The position numbers and the translations under genes are program-made. This document shows, piece after piece, positions 57,484 through 64,000 of a stretch of DNA of 64,000 nucleotides. This stretch comes from an uncultured Methylobacillus sp. Its GTDB lineage: Bacteria; Pseudomonadota; Gammaproteobacteria; Burkholderiales; Methylophilaceae. The notes beneath the pieces are model-generated. The model had not been told where the DNA came from. It searched no databases and was given only the letters and a program-made list of their open reading frames with translations. Each line of letters opens with the position of its first letter. Positions within the stretch are counted from its first letter, which is position 1. Where the stretch lies: NCBI GenBank assembly GCA_946478865.1, contig CAMLDO010000010.1:1-64000 (forward strand), read 5' to 3'.

Positions 57484-57557
57484 TTTCAATAAAAATCTAT
57501 TGATTTTCTAACACGACTCAGTATTATTTGAACTGTCTACTTATATTGGACAGTCTA
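57080..57557. repeat. Repeated TTGGACAGTC motif around the cyclase gene start
   Basis: TTGGACAGTC occurs at 57080-57089, 57301-57310 and 57546-57555; the last two share 12 bases (TTGGACAGTCTA). Inverse partial copies are TAGACTGT (57401-57408) and AACTGTCTA (57531-57539), the latter making a 6-bp inverted repeat ACTGTC/GACAGT with the last copy. Possible operator sites for the MerR-type HTH encoded next; unproven. Confidence 0.4.
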
Positions 57558-57560
57558 AGG

Positions 57561-59114
57561 ATGTTGACGAGTCTCGAATTGATGCAAGCAACCGGGATTT
57601 CCCGAGCGACGCTCAATAACTATATTGCGCAAGGACTGCTGCCTCGGCCTGTGGTGAAGAACCCCGGGGCGGATGCCATGACGCGGGCTCGTCAGATCGG
57701 CTATTTCCCGGACGATACGGTGGAACGCATCGCCCGAATCCAGCAGTTCAAGAAACAGGGCGTTCAAATGGCTGAGATTGCCCGGCGCATGCGGGCCGAT
57801 TATCCATCGGCCGTGTCAGCTGGCAGCAGCACGTCGACTCCACGCGAGCGTCGCGCTCCTGTCGCATCTGCCGCTGCTGTGCGCGAAAGCGATGCTGACC
57901 CCATGTCCATGCGGGAGGCCGGATTTGGGCTCACTGGCAGTCAGCGTTTCACGATTGACCAGATTCCTTTTCCCGCCTACATGGTCAATTATAACTTCGA
58001 GATCACTTGGTACAACGAGGCGGCCCGCATCGAGTTGCTGGGTGATTTCGACCGTTTGCCGAGCGATATCAAGGAACGCAACGCGCTGGTTTATCTGCTC
58101 AAAGGGGCATACGGCCAAGAGTCGGTGAATCGTGAGGCTCTGGTACAAATTCATTTGATGCTCGCCCGTGGGCGCCTGACCCGTAATGACCTGATGGGCT
58201 TTCTCACGCAGCAGGCGCAAACGCAAATCTCGTCGTCGCAGTCTCCGGCGGATGTTTATCCGAGTGGTTCCCTGGTCAAGCTTCCGCTGAGTCTCAAGGG
58301 GCTCGAAGGCGATCAGGTCGATTATGCGGTACATGCCTCTTACTATCGCGAAGGCATACTCTTCGTTTATGCGCCGGCGCTGGGGAGTGACAACCTTGTA
58401 CATCTGCTGGAGCGTCGCGACGAGGTCATCCGCAATCTGCTGAAGAAGCGCATGCCCGTGCTGACCGATGTGGCAGTGCTGGTGGCCGACCTGCAAAACT
58501 CGGTTCGTATTTGCACGGAGCTGCCGGCGGATGAGTATTTCGAGCTCATCAACGAAATCTGGGCGACCATGGAGCCCATCTTCCGCAAATACTACGGCAC
58601 GCACGGCAAGCATGTAGGCGATGGCATGGTGTATTACTTCTTCCCGCAACCGGATTGCAACTACATCCTGAATGCGCTGACTTGTGCCCAGGAGATCAAG
58701 AACGCGATGCGCCGCATCAGCAAGGAGTGGCAGCTGCGCAAGAACTGGACGCATGAGCTCTACCTCAACACCGGCATCAACGAAGGCCTGGAATGGCTGG
58801 GCGTGTTCCACGTCGATACCAAGGTCGAGTTCACGGTGCTGGGCGACACTATCAATCACACCGCGCGCCTCAGCGACTTCGCACGCAGCGGCGCGATCTG
58901 GGCGACCAAGAACCTGCTGGGCAAGCTGTCGGCCGAACAGCGCAAGCGCGTCAAGTTCGGCATCCGCCGCAAGAACGAGGATGGCTTCGAAGTCATGGTC
59001 GAATCGAGCTACTCACGCATCATGGAACTGATCGACCTCAACGCCCCTCACAACGAAAAGCTGCACGACGTCGCGGCGCTCGCCATCACCGAGATTGTCG
59101 ATCTGATCTCCTGA
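57561..59114 (+). CDS. MerR-HTH / PAS-like / class III adenylate cyclase fusion
   Basis: A 517-residue predicted cytoplasmic protein without membrane helices. Residues about 2-75 are a MerR-type HTH (L-M-Q-A-T-G-I-S-R-A-T-L-N-N-Y). Residues about 128-270 look PAS-like (A-Y-M-V-N-Y-N-F-E-I-T-W-Y-N-E-A). Residues about 300-485 are a class III cyclase: metal Asp D310 and D354 (G-D-G), N432 and R436, with K350 and T425 at the purine-selecting places. A Lys/Thr pair points to ATP and to class IIIb (bicarbonate-type) cyclases. Start uncertain: AAGG directly touches ATG 57561; TTG 57564 or TTG 57546 are possible. Confidence 0.85.
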   Translation: MLTSLELMQATGISRATLNNYIAQGLLPRPVVKNPGADAMTRARQIGYFPDDTVERIARIQQFKKQGVQMAEIARRMRADYPSAVSAGSSTSTPRERRAPVASAAAVRESDADPMSMREAGFGLTGSQRFTIDQIPFPAYMVNYNFEITWYNEAARIELLGDFDRLPSDIKERNALVYLLKGAYGQESVNREALVQIHLMLARGRLTRNDLMGFLTQQAQTQISSSQSPADVYPSGSLVKLPLSLKGLEGDQVDYAVHASYYREGILFVYAPALGSDNLVHLLERRDEVIRNLLKKRMPVLTDVAVLVADLQNSVRICTELPADEYFELINEIWATMEPIFRKYYGTHGKHVGDGMVYYFFPQPDCNYILNALTCAQEIKNAMRRISKEWQLRKNWTHELYLNTGINEGLEWLGVFHVDTKVEFTVLGDTINHTARLSDFARSGAIWATKNLLGKLSAEQRKRVKFGIRRKNEDGFEVMVESSYSRIMELIDLNAPHNEKLHDVAALAITEIVDLIS

Positions 59115-59237
59115 TCCGCCTTCGTCGGCGCGCAGTGAGGCATACGTACTATTGCCGCGTCCGAGCCTGTACTCCCGGAGCTTAGTCCCGGAAAAATCTG
59201 CTATTGTCATGGCATCGCCTCCCGCTTCCTGGCAAGG

Positions 59238-60278
59238 ATGATGAGCATCTTCAATTCGCACTCGATCTGGATGTCCGCGTTGATACTCGCGCTTCTGAGC
59301 GGTGAGGCTTCAGCACGTGAACGTCTCAGGGTAGTGTCGTGGGACGGATATGCCGATCCCGAGGTGGTGGAGGAATTCGAGCGACGCTATAAGGTTGACG
59401 TGGAGGTCGTGCAGGTCGACTCCGATGACGATCTCTGGGAAAAGATCAATCGTAACAATGCGTCTGATTTCGATGTGTTCGCGGTGAATACGGCCGAACT
59501 GCAGCGCTATATCGACCGCGGGCTTAGCGTTCCGCTCAATCTTGCCAACATCCCGAATCGCATCCGCCAACTGGCGCGCTTTCGGAATCTCGAAGCCATT
59601 CCCGGCCTGGTGTACAACGGCGAGGTCTACGCCATTCCCTATACTTATTCCGAGATGGGGCTGATCTACGACCAGAAGCGCGTCAAGGAGCCGCCACGAT
59701 CCATCGCCGCTATGTGGGACCCCGCGTATCGCGGTCGCGTCCTTGCCTATAACGGCAGTAATCACAATTTTTCCCTCGCGGCGATGCTGATCGGAGCCGC
59801 CAATCCGTTTCAACTGGACAGGAACGGATTTGCCAAGGCGGCGCGCAAGCTGATCGACCTCCGCCGCAATGTCCTGACTTTTTATTCCTCGCCGCAGGAA
59901 GCCGTGAGGCTGTACGTCGAGAACGACGTAGTATTGATCTACGCCAATTACGGCTCGCAACAGCTCAAGGCGCTGCGCGATGCCGGGGCCGATGTCGGTT
60001 ACGCGATTCCGCGCGAGGGCGCATTGGCCTGGCTGGACTGCTGGACGGTCACGCGAGGCGCGCGCAACCGGAAGCTGGCCGAGGCATGGATCAACTACAC
60101 GCTGGAGCGCTCCGTGAGCGAGCGTCTGCCGAGAATGCATGGGCTTGCCAACACTATTGAGGAGTTCTCGGCGGCTCGGCCGCACGACAAGATCATCTGG
60201 CTGGAGCCGGTGGAAAATTTCACCCAGCGCAAGCAGATGTGGGACCGCATCTTTTCGGGCGACACTCTCGTGGAGTAG
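59238..60278 (+). CDS. Periplasmic spermidine/putrescine-type binding protein
   Basis: A 346-residue PotD/NspS-like solute-binding protein. Signal peptide with A-S-A site near 25; mature start R-L-R-V-V-S-W-D-G-Y-A. Two-lobed family features (D-V-F-A-V-N-T-A-E-L, I-P-Y-T-Y-S-E-M-G-L-I-Y-D) are present. No ABC permease or ATPase is nearby; instead a diguanylate cyclase gene begins three bases after its stop. It may therefore serve as a sensor rather than for uptake. Ligand unknown. ATG 59241 is an alternative start. Confidence 0.85.
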   Translation: MMSIFNSHSIWMSALILALLSGEASARERLRVVSWDGYADPEVVEEFERRYKVDVEVVQVDSDDDLWEKINRNNASDFDVFAVNTAELQRYIDRGLSVPLNLANIPNRIRQLARFRNLEAIPGLVYNGEVYAIPYTYSEMGLIYDQKRVKEPPRSIAAMWDPAYRGRVLAYNGSNHNFSLAAMLIGAANPFQLDRNGFAKAARKLIDLRRNVLTFYSSPQEAVRLYVENDVVLIYANYGSQQLKALRDAGADVGYAIPREGALAWLDCWTVTRGARNRKLAEAWINYTLERSVSERLPRMHGLANTIEEFSAARPHDKIIWLEPVENFTQRKQMWDRIFSGDTLVE

Positions 60279-60281
60279 CGG

Positions 60282-62012
60282 ATGCGTTCGAGCGTAGGGT
60301 TCAAGCTAGGGGTGTGGCTGGCGCTGCTGGGGATACTGGCAACCGGGCTCATGGGGTTGTATGCCTATACCCAAAGCCGGCAGATGTTGATCGATTCATC
60401 GCAGGACAAGCTGCTTACCGCGACCCGGGTGCTTGCATTGCGCTTCAGCCATTCTATCGCCGCGGTGGCGAGCGACGTGAAATTCCTCGCTTCGCTGCCT
60501 GCGGCTCGCAGCCTGGGTGCTGGCCGCTCCGATATTCGTCAGGCGAGCGAATACCGCAAGCATCTGGAAAACGTGATGAGCAGCATGATGCGGACTCATC
60601 CCGAATATTTTCAGGTGCGCCTGATAGGGCTGGCCGACTATGGGCGGGAAATAGTGCGGGTGGATCGTACCGGGGACGACATCGAAGTGATTCGCGGCAA
60701 CGATCTCCAGGAAAAGGCCCATTTCCCCTATTTTTTCAAGACCATCAGGCTTGCGCCCGGCGAGTTTTATATCTCCAGCATCAGCCTCAACCATGAACAG
60801 GGGTCGCACGCCGGCATGGGGCAGCCGACGTTACGTATCGCGACGCCGGTGCAGACCGAGGATGGTTCCATCTTCGGCGTCATGGTGGTCAATGTCGACC
60901 TTAACAGCCTGTTTGTTTTCATCCGCAAAGATATTCCCCGCGATATCGAACTTGTGCTGACCAATCAGGAGGGGGACTATCTGGTTCGCCCTGTGGCGGC
61001 TCGTACTTTCGGTTTCGACAAGGGAGTGCGTTACCGCATACAGGAAGACATTCCCAGGTTGCGTCCGTTGCTGGAGCGTGATGATCGCGAACAGGCCGTA
61101 TTGAACACCGGCGATATCGCCCGTCCCGATCGCGGCGTGGCAGCCGCCTTCGTCAAAGTACCTTTCGTTTCGCATGCCGAGCAAAGTTTCGTCCTTCTCG
61201 GGTTGCTGACGCCGCTGGATACCGTGCTGCAGGAAACGCGCACGCTGGGGATGAACATGATCCAGATCACGTTGTTGTTCAGCCTGGTTGCGATCGGCAT
61301 TGCGCTGGCGCTGGCGCTTTATCTGTCCAGGCCACTGAATGCAATGGCGCGGGCCGTGCAGCGCTTTGCGGCAGGAGAGCCGATGGCGGGCTTGCCAGTG
61401 AATCGTAACGATGAAATCGGCTATCTCGCCTCGACCTTCCAGTCCATGGCCGCACGTTTGACGGCGCGGGTGGACGAGCTGAAAAACCATCAGCAGATAC
61501 TCGGCAATCTGGCCTATTACGATCATCTGACCGGACTGCCCAACCGGCTGCTGTTCCTGGACCGTCTCAAGCAGACGCTGATCAAGGCGGAACGCAACCG
61601 GACGCGCTTTGCCGTGATGTTCGTCGATCTGGACAAGTTCAAGGAGATCAACGATACCTTCGGCCATGCGGTGGGCGACGAGGTGCTCAAGGTGGCTGCG
61701 GCCCGCATGCAGGATTGCATTCGTCATGCCGATACGCTGGCACGGCTCGCAGGCGATGAATTCACCATCTTGCTGGAAGACCTCAATTCACCGTCGGATG
61801 CGGCGCGCATCGCGCAAAAAATCATCGACTACTTTGCGGATCCGTTCATGGTCGGCACCAGGGAAATGACGATGTCATGCAGTCTGGGGATCGGCATTTA
61901 TCCCCAGGACGGCACGACGGTGGATGATCTGCTCTTCAGCGCGGATACGGCGATGTACCGGGCCAAGGAGCAGGGCAGGAACGCGTTCCGGTTCTATTCG
62001 GAGAAGGTGTAG
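60282..62012 (+). CDS. Membrane diguanylate cyclase with periplasmic sensor
   Basis: A 576-residue protein: helix at 9-28, large periplasmic dCACHE-like domain (about 30-315), second helix (about 317-340), HAMP (about 341-395) and GGDEF domain (about 410-576). The active-site loop is A490-G-D-E-F, a variant still found in active cyclases, and the inhibitory-site R481-H-A-D is in place. No EAL domain. Co-transcribed with the binding protein; c-di-GMP made here would be cleared via Orn. Its stop abuts the dapC stop. Confidence 0.92.
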   Translation: MRSSVGFKLGVWLALLGILATGLMGLYAYTQSRQMLIDSSQDKLLTATRVLALRFSHSIAAVASDVKFLASLPAARSLGAGRSDIRQASEYRKHLENVMSSMMRTHPEYFQVRLIGLADYGREIVRVDRTGDDIEVIRGNDLQEKAHFPYFFKTIRLAPGEFYISSISLNHEQGSHAGMGQPTLRIATPVQTEDGSIFGVMVVNVDLNSLFVFIRKDIPRDIELVLTNQEGDYLVRPVAARTFGFDKGVRYRIQEDIPRLRPLLERDDREQAVLNTGDIARPDRGVAAAFVKVPFVSHAEQSFVLLGLLTPLDTVLQETRTLGMNMIQITLLFSLVAIGIALALALYLSRPLNAMARAVQRFAAGEPMAGLPVNRNDEIGYLASTFQSMAARLTARVDELKNHQQILGNLAYYDHLTGLPNRLLFLDRLKQTLIKAERNRTRFAVMFVDLDKFKEINDTFGHAVGDEVLKVAAARMQDCIRHADTLARLAGDEFTILLEDLNSPSDAARIAQKIIDYFADPFMVGTREMTMSCSLGIGIYPQDGTTVDDLLFSADTAMYRAKEQGRNAFRFYSEKV

Positions 62013-63188
62013 TTACAGCGCCTGCATGCGCTGTGCCGCTTCCATGCATTCCGCGAGCGGGGCGACCAGCGCGATGCGAACGAAACCGGCCCCAGGATTG
62101 ATGCCATGTGCTTCACGGGCAAGATAGCTGCCGGGGAGCACCGTGACATTGAAGTCACGATAGAGCCTTACGGCCAAGTCCGTATCCGAGCCGGAAGTGC
62201 GTGCCCAGAAATAGAAAGCCGCATCGGGCATGTTCACGTCCAGCACGTTTTTCAGCAGCGGCAGCACGGCCTCGAACTTTTCGCGGTACTGGCGACGGTT
62301 GTCCAGCACGTGCTCTTCGTCCTTCCAGGCGGCAGTGCTGGCCGCCTGCACCGCAGGATTCATCGCGCAGCCGTGATAGGTGCGGTAGAGGAGGAATTTC
62401 TCAAGAATTTTCGCATCGCCCGCAACAAAGCCGGAGCGCATGCCGGGAACGTTGGAGCGCTTGGACAGGCTGCTGAACATGACGAGGTTGGTATAGTCGC
62501 GGCCCAGTTCGCAAGCAGCGCGTAGCGCGCCCAGCGGCGGGTTGGCTTCGTCGAAGTAGATTTCGGAATAGCACTCGTCGGATGCAATCACGAAGCCGTA
62601 TTTATCGGCCAGCGCGAACACTTCGCGCCAGTCGTCCAGATTCATCACCTTGCCGGTCGGGTTGCCCGGCGAGCAGACATAGAGCAGCTGCGTGCGTTTC
62701 CAGACGGATTCGGGCACTGAGGCATAATCCATGCGGAAATCGTTTTCCGGCAGGGTGTTGAGATAGTAGGGTTCGGCACCCGCCAGCAGCGCCGCGCCTT
62801 CGTATATCTGATAAAACGGATTCGGGCTGATGACCACCGGATTGCGGCTGGCGTCGACTACGGCCTGCGCAAAGGCGAACAGCGCCTCGCGGCTGCCATT
62901 GACCGGTATGATTTCCTTGTCGATATCGACAGGCGGAATGCCATAGCGCCGCACGAGCCAGGCGGAAATCGCCATGCGCAATTCGGCGCTGCCCAATGTC
63001 GTGGGATAATTCGCCAACCCCGCGAGATTGTCCGTCAGCGCGGACTGAATCAGTGCCGGTGTTGCATGTTTGGGTTCCCCGATGGAAAGGTTGACCGGTT
63101 TGAAGCTCGTATTCGGCTCGATGCCGGAGAACAGGTCGCGCAGTTTCTGGAACGGGTAGGGATGGAGTTTTTCGAGGTTAGCGTTCAT
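62013..63188 (-). CDS. dapC: Succinyldiaminopimelate transaminase
   Basis: PLP aminotransferase of the lysine/mDAP path (391 aa, class I/II fold). Start MNANLEKLHPYPFQKLRDL is family-like; the cofactor lysine is K243 in S-L-S-K-R-S-N-V-P-G, with S-P-G-N-P-T-G-K earlier. dapD or dapE is not adjacent. ATG 63197 is an alternative start. The ATG overlaps the start codon of the divergent transporter. Confidence 0.92.
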   Translation of the reverse strand: MNANLEKLHPYPFQKLRDLFSGIEPNTSFKPVNLSIGEPKHATPALIQSALTDNLAGLANYPTTLGSAELRMAISAWLVRRYGIPPVDIDKEIIPVNGSREALFAFAQAVVDASRNPVVISPNPFYQIYEGAALLAGAEPYYLNTLPENDFRMDYASVPESVWKRTQLLYVCSPGNPTGKVMNLDDWREVFALADKYGFVIASDECYSEIYFDEANPPLGALRAACELGRDYTNLVMFSSLSKRSNVPGMRSGFVAGDAKILEKFLLYRTYHGCAMNPAVQAASTAAWKDEEHVLDNRRQYREKFEAVLPLLKNVLDVNMPDAAFYFWARTSGSDTDLAVRLYRDFNVTVLPGSYLAREAHGINPGAGFVRIALVAPLAECMEAAQRMQAL

Positions 63189-64000
63189 GGTGGGCATTAT
63201 AAAAGATTCCGCAACAAAACATCCGGCATTGGCGACCTTCGGCCTGCTGTTCGGGGCAACCATGTGGGGCATTATCTGGTACCCCTACCGTTTGCTGGAG
63301 GAGGCCGGCATTCCCGGCGCTTATGCCAGTCTGCTGACCTACGCAGCCGCCTTGGCAATCGGTCTGGTTCTGTTTTTTCGCCACTGGCGCGAGTTGGGGC
63401 GTGCACCGCTGACTCTGCTGTCGCTGGCTGTGGCGGCAGGATGGACCAACCTGGCCTACGTGCTGGCCGTGATCGACGGCGAGGTGATGCGGGTGATGCT
63501 GTTGTTCTACCTGTCGCCTTTATGGACGCTGGTGCTGGCCCGTTTCCTGTTGCGCGAACATGCCGGCCGCCGCGGTTTCCTCGTGATCGCCTTTTCGCTC
63601 GGTGGCGCGTTCGTGATGCTGTGGGAGCCTTCTCAGGGCTTCCCCTTGCCGCGCAATAACGCAGAATGGCTGGCGCTCTCGTCTGGAATCGCGTTCTCCC
63701 TGACGAACGTGCTGACACGGCGCTCGACGCAGTTGTCGTTGCCGCAGAAATCCCTCGCGGTTTGGGGGGGCGTTACGTTGCTGGCACTGCTGTTCCTGCC
63801 GCTCTCGGACAAGGCCGTACCGGGCTTGGCGGCAATCCCTGCAAGTTACTGGCTATTGATGCTGCTGTTGGGCGTGGCGCTGGTGGCGACCACCTTGCTC
63901 GTGCAGTACGGCGTGACGCATACCCTGGCCACGCGCGCGGCGGTGATCTTCCTGTTCGAGCTGGTCGTGGCTTCGGTTTTCGCCTATCTGGTGGCGAACG
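63187..64000 (+). CDS. EamA/DMT-family transporter, truncated by window end
   Basis: At least 271 residues of a 10-helix drug/metabolite exporter, open to the window edge. The first helix has L-L-F-G-A-T-M-W-G-I-I-W-Y-P-Y-R and the L-L-F-Y-L-S-P-L-W-T-L signature of EamA repeats; the second repeat begins near 150. ATG 63187 has GAGGT eight bases before it. Its start overlaps that of dapC (both read from CATG at 63186-63189). The substrate is not known; relatives export amino acids or metabolites. Confidence 0.88.
   Translation, partial: MVGIIKDSATKHPALATFGLLFGATMWGIIWYPYRLLEEAGIPGAYASLLTYAAALAIGLVLFFRHWRELGRAPLTLLSLAVAAGWTNLAYVLAVIDGEVMRVMLLFYLSPLWTLVLARFLLREHAGRRGFLVIAFSLGGAFVMLWEPSQGFPLPRNNAEWLALSSGIAFSLTNVLTRRSTQLSLPQKSLAVWGGVTLLALLFLPLSDKAVPGLAAIPASYWLLMLLLGVALVATTLLVQYGVTHTLATRAAVIFLFELVVASVFAYLVAN

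Noticed and set aside
60282..62012. Degenerate, inactive GGDEF domain
   Set aside because: Only the first Gly is Ala (A-G-D-E-F); the catalytic residues and the inhibitory-site R-x-x-D remain, and such variants can be active.
1..64000. CRISPR array, insertion sequences, rRNA genes
   Set aside because: I saw no regularly spaced repeats, transposase frames with terminal repeats or rRNA-like sequence; the only RNA gene supported is tRNA-Ser.

Overview
The window looks like a compact chromosome segment from a betaproteobacterium, most likely Nitrosomonadales (Gallionella/Sideroxydans/Sulfuricella-like; lineage inferred from gene order and protein character, not from a search). Supporting signs are the gloB-methyltransferase-rnhA-dnaQ block, rpsF-priB-rpsR-rplI, an hpnCDE squalene operon, and the classic rpsB-to-rnhB superoperon. 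I see no phage, insertion sequence or CRISPR array. The DNA is moderately GC-rich and tightly packed: convergent genes usually abut or overlap, and many start codons overlap the preceding stop.

Layout. 1-3255: gloB, a methyltransferase, rnhA, dnaQ and queD. 3337-9519: a SulP transporter, a histone-deacetylase-like amidohydrolase, rsgA, a periplasmic EF-hand protein, a monohaem cytochrome c, an M48 membrane protease and orn. 9520-11153: a divergent pair of an unknown outer-membrane barrel and a FecR-domain protein with a Tat-type leader. 11272-16703: glgA, gnd and zwf, a crcB/DUF190 pair and a SPOR protein. 16779-18299: the rpsF ribosomal operon with promoter and terminator. 18373-25621: a chemoreceptor, dnaB, alr, radA, an unknown exported protein, an SDR protein lacking the usual Tyr, and a holin-IV-type membrane protein. 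25649-28645: hpnE, hpnD and hpnC (farnesyl diphosphate to squalene). 28703-30176: mtnP, def and tRNA-Ser(UGA).

30195-32321 is a small flagellar cluster (small ORF, DUF2802, FliK-like, FlhB-C-like) behind a near-perfect sigma-28 promoter. glnD and map follow on the other strand. 35696-49967 holds rpsB, tsf, pyrH, frr, uppS, cdsA, dxr, rseP, bamA, skp, lpxD, fabZ, lpxA, lpxB and rnhB: translation factors, isoprenoid and phospholipid precursors, outer-membrane assembly and lipid A synthesis on one strand. motA-motB run convergent to it, and motB overlaps the rnhB tail by 91 nt. 52029-57483: a pentapeptide-repeat membrane protein, ppsA, an outer-membrane phospholipase A and miaA.

The most unusual part is 57561-62012. 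A predicted cytoplasmic MerR-HTH/PAS/class III adenylate cyclase fusion is followed by a periplasmic polyamine-type binding protein next to a membrane diguanylate cyclase. This suggests a second-messenger locus in which one protein may join DNA binding to cAMP synthesis, and a solute-binding protein may feed a c-di-GMP enzyme. The window ends with dapC and the start of an EamA-family exporter whose start codon overlaps that of dapC.
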